Below are positions 1 to 12,309 of a stretch of 64,000 bases of DNA, piece after piece. The notes beneath the pieces were generated by a model. It had not been told where the DNA came from. It saw nothing but the letters and a program-made list of their open reading frames with translations, and did not search any database. Position 1 is the stretch's first letter, and every line of letters begins with the position of its first letter. Made by a program: the position numbers and the translations under genes. The DNA is from Tetrastigma voinierianum (Eukaryota > Streptophyta > Magnoliopsida > Vitales > Vitaceae): contig JAEQBH010006830.1 in the NCBI GenBank assembly GCA_016808115.1, positions 62,001 through 126,000 on the forward strand, written 5' to 3'.

Positions 1-120
1 GAAATGCAGTATAAATACATCTACCTATAGCAATAAATAAATTACTAAATTAAAATATATATACATTTTTTTTAGTAAAATTATTAATGACTTGGGAAAA
101 GATTAAAAAATAAAAAAAAT
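1..120. other. AT-rich intergenic DNA
   Basis: Low-complexity A/T-rich sequence with no reading frame or recognised repeat. It runs into the repeat described next. Confidence 0.5.
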
Positions 121-600
121 AAAATCCTATGAGATATAAAAGTTTGTACACTCTTATTGTACAATTAGTATATTTGACTGGTAATAGCTAATGTAATTAC
201 TTTGTATACTACAAAAACCCTATTTTTCCTTATTAAAAATTAGCATGTTACCATTGTTATGGTGAAGAAAATTAGGAAAAATTATAATGTCTATATTTTC
301 CATATTTTTAAATAGGGTTTATCAGATAAACATGTACTAGGTTATTTATTATATGTGAGCTAAGTATGACATCTACGAATGTGTATAAAATATGTCTTAA
401 GTTGGTGTATTAGCATACAACATAGAAAAAAATATTTCACATAAAAAACTATTCAAACCTTATGAGAAATACAAACTTATACACCCTTTGTATATTTTAT
501 ACATTTGTCTTGTATAGTTACTATAATCATCTTGTACACCACAACAATCCTTATTTTTTTTCTTTAAAACATGAAAGTATACAAAATAAGAAAATAAAAC
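120..600. repeat. Diverged dispersed repeat, two copies
   Basis: The order of short words 'TTGTACA-C-C', 'ATTGTACA-TTAGTA', 'TTTG-CT', 'GTAATCACCTTGTACAC' and 'ACAA-CCTATTTTT' occurs at about 145-240 and again at about 475-560. The same order appears twice more at 5615-5720 and 5955-6070. No coding sequence is visible. It is probably a decayed noncoding transposon or an old satellite-like unit. The family is not recognised. Confidence 0.5.
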
Positions 601-1440
601 AAAAATCATAAATAAAAAATATTATATATAATCTCAAATATTAGTATTTATTAGATTAATTATTTCCATATGTCAATGTATTTATAATAAATGTTAATTT
701 ACTTTAATATATTTATTACACAAAAATAAATATTTAATAATCAAATAAAACTATGAATGAATAAAATTCCTTAAAATATTTAATTAAGTAGATTCACGAT
801 TCACAAAATTAAGTAGATTTTCAAAATAAATTAAAATAATATATTATTTAATCAAATTAATTAAAAATTAAAATTAAAAATCATAAAATTGGTGCATTTA
901 AAAGAAAAAACAAAGAAAAGAATGTGGGGAGGGTTGAATGGGGTGTTAGGTGGGTGGAGAGACCCGATGGGGTGTTGGATAGGTGGGGTGGGTTTCATTG
1001 GGACAAAATTAATTTATTAAGGGGTATTTTTGTCTTATCAAGTTCTAACGCCAACTGTTTAGTGGTTTATAGACTCTTTATAAAATATGAGGTCTCCTCT
1101 AACCCTAAAGCATAATTTCTCAAATGGGCTATATCATAATGTTGGCAAATCCAGTGGTTAATAACCGTCGGCCCTCTGAATATATCAATGCCATGAGACT
1201 CATACATAGATAAATGCCCATTGGCTCATTAATCTTCCTTGAAAATATCGTATTATATTACAGTAGTTTAAGAGTTATTCTGTGCTCTTAATATGAACGT
1301 ATAATAAACTACAGAGTTCGTCACGTGTTTTACAAATTTACATATCAAAGCCACAACTGGCTTTCTTCACCAACCGTACTCTTGACGTAGTTTTCCTAAC
1401 GCCTGAAATGATGTTCCTCGACATGGTGAAGCGATGTCAG
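600..1440. other. Intergenic, no gene seen
   Basis: Very AT-rich up to about 900. A purine/G-rich patch at 925-1000 follows, then moderately mixed sequence. The 63-codon open frame at 924-1115 is low-complexity (W/G/R-rich) and has no homology I recognise, so it is not called. Confidence 0.4.
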
Positions 1441-4400
1441 AGTGGTGATAATCTACACGTGGGTTGCTCTCACCTAAGTGCACATCACGTGTGTAAGACG
1501 AAATTCAATTTACGGAATAAAGGCAAAATCGTAATTTGATTACAAAATTGTTATTTCGGTTAAAAATGCGGAATTAATTACGAATGCGGATGGCGAAAGC
1601 GGATTTGCCGTTGGAATCGTCTCGTGAAATCTGGTGCGTGTAAAATTCGTAATATACGAGACGATCGGAGTTGGCACATTTTCGAGGCATCGCGTTCAGA
1701 TGCCGTAAAACGATATTCGATCACGACGAGAATCTATATAACAAGTAATCATGTGCCATAAGTGGTATGAGTAGAAAAATGATGAAAATGGGCTGGTAGG
1801 GATATAAATAGAATGTCAAAAGCGGGAAAAGAAGGCACATGCGGTCATTTTGGAAAAGTTTTAAGTCAGCTAGATGGCAGGCCCTTTCTGATCTTTTAGT
1901 CTCTAACCTCACTAAAGACCAAAAAACATGATTTGAACCAGAAAATCCAGCGACCATTTTTTGAGAGATTTTAACACTGAGAGAAGCTTTCTCTGAAATC
2001 TGTGAGTCGCCGTCAGCGAGTCTTCGGGACAAGAAGGAAAGGCTGTTCCTACAGCGGAGCGGCTGCAGCGTAGTGGGATTGTGAGTTTTAGACAAACTCA
2101 GGAGGTAGGGTTTCTCCCTACTTGAGTTTTTATTCCTATTTTAAGTGTTTCACAGATGTTTGGGTGAATGAGGCCGTGAGGGCCGTTTGATCGGTTCAAT
2201 CTTGGAGCCAGAAGTGTTAGATTTTAGGAAACCCACGTGGACGATCCGTGACTGTCAGCCTATTTGAGTGTTTGAATGTTGCATTTTGTGATAAATCATG
2301 GATTGGTTTGGAAAAGGCGGGAATGACCGCGAGATGCGGGTTCCTGAAATGAGCCAGGCGAGCATTGAGTGTTGGGCCGTAAACCCTAGGGTTTCTTGTT
2401 CTAGGAATAAATGACACGAACATGTATTTTCGTGAAAATATGTGTTTGGTTAAGTAATTCGAATCGAATTGCTTGTGTTTGATCATTAGCCCAAGTGAGC
2501 TAATTTTGATGTTTGAAATGATAATTACATAACATGTTTGGGTGATTTAATTTTTATGTGAATATATATTCGTGTTTATATATTTGCATGTGATTAGACT
2601 ATATTGGAATTGACACACATGCATTCCATGCCTTTGGAACATCCTGGGACTATAGGAGTTAGTGCATGAGATGAGTCTAGAAAATGGTTGGAGGTAGTAA
2701 AATATTAATTATCGGAGGGTAGTCCACAAACTAAAAATATCAATTGTCGGAGCGGCCCAGTTGATGTGTGAAGGAGTAGTCATGAAGCAAATAATATATC
2801 GATCGTCGGGCGGCGATTGTGATATATACTCACGTGAGTTGTCGCTCATCAACAATAATTCTCATACAAGGCTTAGGCGAGTGTGAGAAATTAGGTGAGA
2901 CTCGGGATCCACGGTTAGTCATGTAGAGATTAGTAGGATCTTGCATTTGCTTGAATGTGTGTTTTCATTGGAACATTGCGCGCACTTAGGTGGTGGTAGC
3001 CCCACTTAGGGCGATTCTCCTCTTGAGCTTTAGCTCACGTCGTCAGGACTTGCACTACCCAGTGCGGGGAGCGTGCGAGGAGACGGTTCATCCTTGAGGC
3101 TGTTTTAGAAGAAAGCCGGGATGTGGCTTTGGTGTCACATTGTATACATGTATTAAAATCTTTCATTTTTAATATATGTTGTATAAAATGGTTATTAACT
3201 CTTGAAACTATTGGATATAGTTTGGATATATTGTGATAGTATTGTATTATGGGCCCAGAGTGGCCATTATTTACTGGAGTTCGGTTGTATATGAGACCAC
3301 ATGTGGTCATTAGGCCCATTTGGGAGCCGAGGGTGTTGTGTTGGGTAGGCTCCGTGCAAGGAGATACGGGTTTTACCTGAGTGGCGTCGGGTAACCCGGA
3401 GCATCCCGCCCTGTGATGTGAGGTTGACGGGTAGTCAAGCGGACCCCGGATCGGGCGTCACACAATGATTGCGGCGCCAGTACATTCAGCGAATCGATCA
3501 CTGCTTGAATGTCTACATGAGTATGGATGAGAATGTGACTCACCACTTCCCACTTCTCAGGCCCTCGGCGATCTCTCGCGTACCTAAGCCGTGGCGAAAA
3601 CACCATTTTTCAAAACAAGGTTTTGTTAAAAGCGTCATACGAGTTTCGGTAAATTCTATTGGACAACGCCGGTGAATTGCGTGTAATTTTTGAAAGCAGT
3701 CATGGGTCGTACCTCGAGATGAATTGTTGAATGACTCTCCGAGAAATTCTTGAAAATCTTACTTGAAATTCGCTTTCGCGACCATTCGTTTTTCGTTTCA
3801 TGTATGCTCCACCTCTTGATCTAGGTTACCCCGATTGCATATATGAAATGCATTATGCCATTTTCATCGACACAATACCAATATATCAATCAGCCATATA
3901 TCAGGCAAAATTTACATACATACCATGTTATTTATTGTGGCAATAACATCGAAATTAGCTCGCATGAAATTACAGTGCGATTCAATTCCATTCCAATGGC
4001 TGCGCCTGATTATATTTTTTATATAATTCAACCTCATGTTAACACCTTTAATTCTATGCATTAACATATATTTTCCACACAGGTGAGTCATTCATCTTAA
4101 AATATTTTGCTTCGTACATAGAGCGGAATTTCGGTGAGCTCAGCAGGGTTGTTTTTAACGGAGTCCCTAAACGAAGCGATGGAACATCGGTGGGCTGACC
4201 CTCTCTGCTTATCGGTTCCACTTTTGTTGGGCCGAAATCCATATTCATTTAGGCTGACAAGCACTCAAACCATAATTTATTGCATATAAATTATAAACAC
4301 AAATCATCTTTCAAACAGTCCTTGGGTATCCCAAGCAGATGAATTTTTTCACAATTGAGTCCCAGGTTTCAGGGTAGGCAAGCGGCCATTCCACGACTCA

Positions 4401-5090
4401 GGCTTACTCCAAATCATTTACAAGGCTCTTAAAACCGAAAATAACCGAGTAGGAGAAGACCTCTACCTCTTGGAGTTGTCGAAACTCCACAAAATCGGTG
4501 CCTACGCATAGTCCTTGCAGCGTAGAACAACTTTGCTTTGGCTGGAAATCTTGAACATACGGTCAGGCAAGGAATCTAAAGAAAGTTGCACTTCTCTCTC
4601 TAAAAACCCTCCATTTTTTCAAAATCTGCTCTCCCCTCTCTCCACTGCCGGATCCAGCATAAATGGAGAAGAAAGCTCTTTTTTTTTCCCCCTCATTGCC
4701 ACATGTCCAATTGTCATTGGTTGGTAGGATTCCTTATCCATTTAATCCACCAACTTTGGATTTCCCTCCAATTAGAAGGTGCCACATGTCACTAATGGGC
4801 CCCACACTTGAGCTCAAGTTGACTCATTCTGCACTTGACACGTGCCACACTGTGAGCCACTCAAAATGTGTCAAGTGTCTCGCACTACGCTCGTTGCCTC
4901 GAAAAACGTGCAAATTCCGACTGTCTTGGAATTCGACGAAATTCGACGTGGTAACTAGATTTCACAAGACGATTCCAACAGCGAAGTCCGTTTTATCATC
5001 TGATATTTAGAAAAATTCTGGATTTTTACCAAAATTACCATTTTACCCTTTTTCAGAAAATTAGGATTTTCTCGGGATTTCACAAATGTC
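1440..5090. repeat. Long noncoding repeat R1 with inverted ends
   Basis: The reverse complement of about 1500-1700 aligns with about 4880-5060. Shared words in order are 'GCCTCGAAAA', 'GTGC-AA-TCCGA', 'AGATTTCAC-AGACGATTCC' and 'AACGGCAAATCCG/AACAGCGAAGTCCG'. The element therefore has inverted end regions. The interior has GC-rich patches (2980-3130, 3330-3480), a short palindrome at 3025-3036 and no protein-coding similarity. A related right-end copy lies at 22,480-23,270. It could be a fold-back/MULE-type element, or two opposed fragments of long-LTR elements. Boundaries are approximate. Confidence 0.6.
3025..3036. repeat. Short palindrome GAGC-TTTA-GCTC inside R1
   Basis: A perfect 4-bp stem with a four-base loop, followed by CAC. 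A similar GAGCTAAA...GAGTGAG or GAGCTCGGTGAG block occurs at 16,744-16,766 in R4 and 28,600-28,620 in R5, so it marks a corresponding internal point in several long repeats. Confidence 0.5.
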
Positions 5091-5455
5091 TTGTCTGCCA
5101 TGTCCTAGAATTTGTTCATCTTGTCTGAATTCTTTCTTTCTATGTTCATAGTTAACATGTACTGGGGATGAGTCTTGGTTATTTTTTTACTTTGTGGATT
5201 AGTTAGGCTTCTCATTGGGTGTGTTTGCTCATTTTGAAAATAGCGTAAAAACAAACCTTTAAATTTGATTTTTTTTTTATATTGCAAATGGAGTCTCAAC
5301 AACCCGAATTTGGCCTCCATTTGTACTAAAAAAATAAATTTAGGGTTTTTTTATACTATTTTCAAAGTTCAGCCTTCATATGCAAAAATATTTGAATAAA
5401 TGTTTATTATCTTGAATAAATATTTGTTAAATAGTTTAAGGTTATTTTTTATATT
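5090..5455. other. Intergenic, no gene seen
   Basis: AT-rich spacer between R1 and the next repeat pair. The open frame on the minus strand is K/F-rich and unrecognised. Confidence 0.4.
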
Positions 5456-6085
5456 TGAGATAGGTTGATAGACGGTACAATACACATTTATTGTTACATT
5501 TATGTGTGAGGTAAACTTGTGCAACAAAATGATGGACTATCACATGTTGGTGTATAAGAGTATGACCTTGGAAAGAGATTTCAAATGGAAAAATATGCAA
5601 ATCCTATGAGAAGTGTAAGCTTGTACACCCATTGTACAGTTAGTACATTTGCCTTATACGGTTAGTGTAATCACCTTGTACACTATAACAAATTCAATGT
5701 TTTCCCTTGTTAAATTCTAATATATGAATCTTTCCATTTTTTTGATGAAATAAATTATAAAAAAGGAAACTAATTACTCGTTTACGTTTTTTTAAAATTG
5801 GGGACGTTTACAACATAAACATGTCCTATGTTATTCATTTAGTAAGCACTATTTTTGGCTTCCACCAATGTGTATAAACAATATCACGTGTTGGTGTATA
5901 GGAGTACGACCTTGAAAAGAAATTTCAGATGGAAAAATATCGCGAATCACATGAAGTGTAAGCTTGTACCTTGCGCAATTAGGGCGTTTGTATCTGATTA
6001 ATTATGTCGCGCGTACACTATAACAAATTCATGTTTTTCCCTTATTAAATACTAATATATGCATCTTTCCATTGTTTTAGAGAAG
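5455..6085. repeat. Tandem pair of the ~330-bp dispersed repeat
   Basis: Two adjacent copies, about 5460-5760 and 5800-6080. Both read through 'TCACATGTTGGTGTATA-GAGTA', 'TTTCAGATGGAAAAATAT', 'GTGTAAGCTTGTAC', 'CACTATAACAAATTCA' and 'ATATGAATCTTTCC' in the same order and strand. These are the best-preserved copies of the family seen at 120-600. Confidence 0.65.
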
Positions 6086-6965
6086 GAAATAAAATGAAAA
6101 TATTTGGTTTTTTAATATTGTCTTATATTTTCTACTTTTATTTTTCATATTTCCAATTTGATTGTTCTTAAACAAACAATTAGATCATCATCTCATCAAC
6201 TCCAACTAGAATAAAACCATTGAGGTAGCATTAGACCATTGAACCTTCTAAAGTAACTTAATTAAGAAGAAGAAAAAAAATCACTCTGAAAACCAATGTA
6301 TGAGGTAGCATTAGACTATTTGGAGTTATGTATAAAGGTTTTACTCCCTTATCGCATCTTCCTTAGTCAATTTGCAATTAGCACCAAACCAAAACTAAAG
6401 AAACCCAGAGGTCATTGCTACTTTAAAAAAACGATTCAAACTTGTGGTGAGTAAAGCTGAAACAAGCGAGAGCAAGATGTACACAACGTGCACTCGGCTT
6501 GATTCTTGATGCTTCTTTATGAGTTTTTATATTTATGTTTTATAATATTTTCTTTGTTAATTCTTTTTCTTCTTGTGGTGCTATTCAGATTTGGAACAAG
6601 AACTTCCTCATCCTAAGTCTCCACTCCAAATCTTTATGTCTAAGCCATGTTTCAAGGGTTACTTGTATATCTTCATGCTAAAATCGGTTTAAGCTAAACC
6701 CCTGACCATCAGTACAAAGCGTCGATTAGATAAAGACAATCGACGAACAATTGATGATTGAATGGAAAAAATCATGTCTAGTTTCTACCAGGCTTTACTT
6801 TTCAAATAAACACAAATTATGCTCCATCAATACAAATCCGAACTCCACTTCGCTATAAACTCCTTACCCTCCACACACATGGACAAATACTCAACTCTAT
6901 TAACATAACTCTTGTAATGCAATCTACAGACACTATAATCCCCAACTTGAAAATAAGAAATTTGA
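6085..6965. other. Intergenic, no gene seen
   Basis: AT-rich sequence with no recognisable coding, RNA or repeat structure. Confidence 0.4.
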
Positions 6966-7229
6966 CTAATTTACGGGTGTTAAATATATCCTTAAACCTG
7001 AAAGGTATTCAGCCTCCAAATATCCTCCCATCAAAATATCGGGTGCTCGACCCGAGGAAATAGTTTCCAATTGAGACTTTGTTTCATTGTTATCTTGCTT
7101 TCCTACAAGACACGAATATTGGCTAGAGTGCTCCACCACAATCGGAAGCCCTCGTATACGCTTGATATCATCAGCGGAAGCACCATTGGCGAAGTCCCGA
7201 TGAAGCGAGGACAAGCGACAACGTGACAT
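6966..7229 (-). pseudogene. Unrecognised coding-like fragment
   Basis: An 87-codon open frame on the minus strand, with ordinary amino-acid composition in its first half (motifs ANGASADDIKRIRGLPIV and SSQYSCLVGKQDNNE). A GC-rich stretch (7230-7680) upstream has the look of coding or 5' sequence but is broken in all frames. I do not recognise the family. The '-LP-V-' followed by a Cys-rich start is loosely like the region before a RING finger in plant E3 ligases, but the RING itself is not present. It may equally be a chance frame. Confidence 0.2.
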
Positions 7230-8360
7230 GAGCGGAAGAAGGACAAGAAGAAGAAAAAGCCCTTTTAGGGATGCGGTTCTCAGGCTAGCGATACCCCGCC
7301 ATGACCACTACCACCATCACATCGCCTGATTTACGCTGATCAGCCGACAGAAAACATCATTCGCCACCAAATTGTTACTCCCACTCAAGAATCCTCCTCC
7401 ATGAAATCTGCAACATCGTCGGCAACCTTCGAATGCCCCTTCCCGCCGATGGTGAATACCCTCCGTAACTTTCTTCCCCATGTGCGAACATACATTTAGA
7501 ATCGGGCCCAGGACACCACCGTTTTTGGGAGGAAGAGGCAGTGAGAGGGGGACGGCGGATCATCCATGTGGATGTCATGGTCGTGATGCCATCGGAAAGG
7601 TGGGGTTGAGGCGGTGTGATAGCTTCCTGCAGGCGTGACGTAGGGATCTTGTGACACTGACCACTCAGTGTCAAGCCAGGGTGTCATCATTTTTAAACTT
7701 ATAGCCTTTTAAACATTCCAATCATATAATGTTAAACATAACATACTACATCCTATAGCAGCGGATTACAAAATATATCTGAAGCTCATACATAAGTGTT
7801 CAACTTGCATTTACAATATTTACATTGCTTCATTTGTTTACAAACAGCAAGGATATTACATATCTGAAATAGACGAAAAGTCTTCAAGTGAGCACGAATG
7901 ATGTGGTGACCTTGGGAGGCCCGTGCGGGTGTCTGTCCTCTTGCCTGCGCTTCCCGTGCACACGCGAGGATGAAAGCAGTGCTAAGCTTTACGCTTAGTG
8001 GGAATAACTCGTGGACGACCACTAACAAGAGTCATCTCACTTTACACATTTACATATACATATACTTATGTCATATTCTATACTTGTCATATACACATGC
8101 TTATATATGTTCCATACATATAATTTACACATGCTTATGCAATCTTATACTTTCTTATCATATCATGTTTCATTTCAAGTCATTTACATTTTTCTTCTTG
8201 TTCTTGTCAACATGTACTTGTCACTGTTTACATATCATCACATAGCAATGCTATACTTCTCACATCATGTTATGTACTTTTATATTCAGATCATTTTACA
8301 TATACTTGTCCTTTGTTTCATGTTTCATATGCATAAACCTTAGAAGTGGATAAAGGAAAC

Positions 8361-8520
8361 TATAAGGGCAGAAAATGTGTACTCAACATGCGAAACAATA
8401 ATGAATTACATAAGGGCCGGAGGTGCTATTATCATTATGCAAGACAATGACCATCCCCATAAGGGCAGAAGAAGCGTCATCATTATGCGAGACAATGACC
8501 ATCTATAAGGAACCCAAAGG
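8361..8520. repeat. ~48-bp tandem repeat in R2
   Basis: The word 'ATAAGGGC' or 'ATAAGG' recurs at about 8362, 8410, 8459 and 8507. It is followed by 'ATTATGC-A-ACAATGACCATC' in the last copies. Three to four diverged units, no coding potential. Confidence 0.55.
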
Positions 8521-8807
8521 CGTTGTAATTACCCGAACAAGGCGGCCAGTCGGTATCTTTGCGAGACTTGTTTTTCCCTAATAGGCATGTCCATCTATCC
8601 CTCTACCAGGTTCTAAGCAGATAATCCATGTGTATTTTATGTTCAGTACATATCTCATATTCCCGAATAATTATTGTCATCCGGTAATCATATGTGATAT
8701 TTACAATTATTTATTCGTATATTTGCATTTTTCATATCTCATTATATGCATAAATAACTATGGTTACCATGTATGCTTATGAGCTATTTAATATAATTCC
8801 AATTTCA

Positions 8808-9700
8808 TCAAGCTATATATGGATGGATTCTAGACTCAAAGGCCTTTCTAAGTACAGAACACCCAAAAAACAGGTTCGGACCGAAAAGAATTTATGATCG
8901 TCAAAATTGAAAGATTCACATGAATAGTGAATTACGAACATAACAGGCCTACTATTTTCATCGTTTTTCGGATAGAATATGAGTTCAAAAATCTATCAGC
9001 TTATATATGGGTGGATTCTATGCTCAAAGTCTTTCCATAGAGTCTAAAAGAACACCCAAGCGGAGGTTCGGACGAAGAATTTATGATCGTCGAAGGGAAT
9101 TGGAGGATTCACATGAGCAGTGGTGCGAACATAATACTTGAGGCCCTCTGTTTTCATCGTTTTGACCAGAATATGATTCAAAATTTATCAAGCTATATAT
9201 GGGTGGACCACAGACTCAAAGGTCTTCCATAGAGTCTAAAAACACCCCAACAGAAGAAGACCCGGACGAAGAATTTATGATCGTCCGAAATTGAAGGATT
9301 CACATGAACAGTGAATTACGAACATAACCAACAAGGCCTACTGTTTTTCATCTTTTTTGGATATAATATGAGTTCAAAATCTATCAAGCTATATATGGGT
9401 GGATTCTAGACTCAAAGGGATTTCCATAGAGTCTAAGAACACCTAAACAGAGTTCGGACGAAGAATTTATGATCGTCCGAAATTGAAGGATTCGCATGAA
9501 CAGTGAATTACGAACATAACCAACAGGGCCTACTGTTTTTCAACGTTTTCAGACAGAATATGATTTCAAAATTTATCAAGATATATATGGATGCATTCTA
9601 GACTCAAAGGGCTTTTCATAGAGTCTAAGAACACCCAAAACGGAGTTCGGACGAATAATTTATGATCGTCCGAAATTGAAGGATTCACAAACTCCAACAC
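8808..9700. repeat. ~190-195-bp tandem repeat, about 4.5 units
   Basis: Units start with 'ATCAAGCTATATATGG-TGG' at about 8808, 8995, 9187, 9382 and 9576, a spacing of 187 to 195 bp. Each continues with 'TTCTAGACTCAAAGG', 'AGTCTAAGAACACCCAAA', 'GAATTTATGATCGTCCGAAA', 'GGATTCACATGAACAGTG' and 'GGCCTACTGTTTTTCA'. The last unit is cut off at about 9700 inside the GGATTCACA word. A satellite-like block inside R2. Confidence 0.85.
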
Positions 9701-10578
9701 ATGTTCAATCCATGGAAACACGATGCAGATCATTTGAACTAGAAAATATAGCCCCGAGTGAAACAGAATATCTGTGATCAAATCCATGGCATTTAAAGCT
9801 TATACCTAGAAAACATAACTACTCGAAGTTAAGTAGTGGCAAATCAAAAGTATTTTCTACCTAAATTGCACCTTTAAAAACGAGGCACTAAGGCGAGTTT
9901 GATGAATTCCATTACTTAAAGCAATTGGAGTAAGTTTTTCTCCAATTAAGGTACAATATTGGAATACCAATAAACCAAGAGGAGAAGAGCCCACTTGAAT
10001 GGCCTAACTTATTTTCTTCTCAGATTCCTACAATTTGGTTTTCCTTTCCCTGTACAACTCCACCCAAAGATTTGAAATCAGTCTGACGAAATTGCGATAA
10101 ATACAACAATAATCCGGGAGACCCAAATCCACCTAGGAATCACATAATCAAGCCCCTCAAGAACACACCCATTTTATACGGGAACCGAGGGTGTAACATC
10201 CCGGAAATGTACCACTAGTAGTTTCGGACTTGTTTGGGTATATTATAAGCTAGATAGGTACGAAATAAAACGAGGGCAGAAATTAATACGAGAGCCAAGG
10301 GTAAATTAGTCATTTACCCTTGAGGACCAAAGTAATAAAGCCAAAAGATAATATGCAAACTATAATTTAGAAGAAATTTATGGGATTGAGGCAAATAGAG
10401 AAAAGATGGAAAAGAAATAAGAGAGAAATGGGGGGACGAAATGCAAAAAATGAAAAGTTAAAAGCAAAAAAAAAAAAAAGGGTTTTTTGAAGCAGTGACA
10501 TGGCCTTAACAAAACTTATGGGATTTAAGGCCAAAAATTGGTCTCATTTGGAGGAAGAACAAACCCAAAAAATGAGAT

Positions 10579-10654
10579 AGAAGGGAAGGAAAGAGAAAGA
10601 GGAAGGAAGAGGAAGGAAGAGAAGAAGAGAGAAAGAGAAGAGAAAGAAGGGAGA
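10579..10654 (+). repeat. 76-bp pure purine tract
   Basis: An uninterrupted A/G run made of GGAAG, AGAGAA and GAAGA words near the left end of R3. The matching pyrimidine tracts on the + strand at 14,620-14,680 and 32,380-32,440 sit at the corresponding place in inverted copies. It may form triplex DNA but has no assigned role. Confidence 0.7.
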
Positions 10655-11099
10655 TCAAAAGGTATGGAAACTAACCTTGAACATGGAGATTGTATGGATC
10701 TATGGAATTTTAAGTCTTTGTATGGCTATGCTTGTCTCTCCCGAATCTAGGGTTTTTGATAGAGATTGTATCCTAACCTTGTAGATTTCTTGAAGTGGGT
10801 TGGTAAAACCCACGAAGAACAAGATAAGTATGAAATCCCGCTTTGAGGTTGGATTCATGGTTAAATGACAAATGGTGAGTTAGAGTTTTAGAATAAGCCT
10901 AACAAATTCTTGGAGTTTGATTTGTGTATGGGTTGAGACCCGTATTAGAGTTGTTTTAGGTGAAGAAACATATGTATTGAAAGATGATTATAACGCTCTA
11001 AACCACCATTTCAAGATGAATTTGGAGTGGTTTGATGTGTATATGGAGTATTGAGATGATTTGGGTAATAATACATGGAAAAGTGAAGAAGAAGCCCAC

Positions 11100-11660
11100 A
11101 TTCGGGGCAAATTCGGTACATGTACCGGTACGGTCGGTGTCTGCGGTTGCATGCGATCTTCTATTCTGTTTAATGGAGTTTCGTATTTTAGCCATAAGTT
11201 GCTCATTTCTTATCCGATTTGAGTGATTCAAGTGGCTAATTAAAATAGAATTCAAGGAGAACCAAACATCCATAAATAGGCATCGTCAAATTCTGATGCT
11301 AGGTAGCCCAAAAATTCACTCAAAGTGGGGCCATGTGCAAGCCAAATTCTGCTGCAGTTTTGATCATAGAGTAGTCCGGGTTGTTTCGGACGTAACTTGA
11401 GTTTCGGTGCTCCGATTTGGGTGATTCCAGTTGGAGGAGAACCCTTAGCACCTGGCTTCCTAATGAATACAGAACCAGGGTCAGGTATGAAGTTAAACCT
11501 CCTGAAAAAAATAGAAATTCAATTTGTTCCTAGTGTAATCAGGGTAAGCCAGAGCTAGTTTGGCATGAAAATGCCATAACTTTCGTTCGGATGATTCAAT
11601 TGGAATGATTCAATTGCTAAGAAAAATAGGCGCATCGAGGAGACAAGAATACATGAACGA
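11100..11660. repeat. Diverged ~190-bp tandem units in R3
   Basis: Three units share 'GCCATAAGTTGCTC / CGTAACTTGAGTTTCG / GCCATAACTTTCGTTCGG', followed by 'GATT-GAGTGATTCAAGTGG' and 'GAGAACC' words, at about 11,190, 11,385 and 11,570. The same unit on the other strand occurs at 18,350-18,610 in R4. Confidence 0.55.
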
Positions 11661-11828
11661 TGTGTGAATACATCAGCATTCTTGTATAAGTATATGAATA
11701 TATGAAACAGTGAAACATGAAAGCAATATGTCATGAACACGGAATGTGATTAAGATACATGGAGTTACGAAAGACATATGATCATGTATTTACCTAGGAC
11801 GAAAAATGAATGAGTGGACATCCTGATT

Positions 11829-12003
11829 AGTGCTACGGCACTCTGGTCATGCAGGCACTCCCACAGAGAGATTAGTCTTCACCGAAGCTGGCTCACGATT
11901 AACCTCTTCGATCTTTCTGGTAGTCTTCTGGCGCTCACCGGTCAATGCCCGGTACTCCTGCCCAGTGCTAAGGCACTCCTGTTCTGATTAGTGCTACAGC
12001 ACT
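11829..12003. repeat. Three AGTGC/GCACT hairpins
   Basis: Perfect 5-bp stems with four-base loops: AGTGC-TACG-GCACT at 11,829-11,842, AGTGC-TAAG-GCACT at 11,964-11,977 and AGTGC-TACA-GCACT at 11,990-12,003. They are the first of a series of hairpins in R3 that keep loop length while changing stem sequence. Confidence 0.8.
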
Positions 12004-12309
12004 CTGACCCGATGCCGGTACTCTGCTTTGTGCTCACGGCACTTGATGCATATAGTATCTTCGATACTTATTGTCTGCGTCTACTCATTATTTCTTATGT
12101 TAGTGCAGAGTGAGTCGGCTTGATTATATGATAAGACTCTGAATAAAGAATAAGAATAAAGATTTGATTGTACCTCTGTATCTGTGCAGCTAATTTTCTG
12201 GTACTCACGTATCACGATTAATTTACGTAGTACTGCAGTGCTCACATGCACAGTAAAATAAGTATAAGTTCGAGTGGTACCTACGAATTTACTCTGTGTC
12301 CCGATCGAA

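Larger units (their letters stand above)
7630..10190 (-). repeat. Long noncoding repeat R2, opposite orientation to R3
   Basis: The palindromic block CTAAGCTTTACGCTTAG at 7982-7998 is the exact reverse complement of the block at 13,945-13,961 in R3, and both lie just inside the end of a long noncoding repeat. Outside it, R2 has a GC-rich tail (7880-7970) and a terminus at about 7640-7690 rich in TGTCA/TGACAC words. The interior is noncoding and holds two tandem arrays, listed separately. The right boundary is set where R3 starts (10,195) and is uncertain. Confidence 0.5.

Noticed and set aside
7970..8343. Overlapping ~91-codon frames rich in Y, I, H, F
   Set aside because: Low-complexity ACATAT/TTTCAT sequence inside R2.
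10998..11273. 91- and 72-codon minus-strand frames
   Set aside because: They lie in the diverged ~190-bp repeat units of R3 and have no conserved protein motif.
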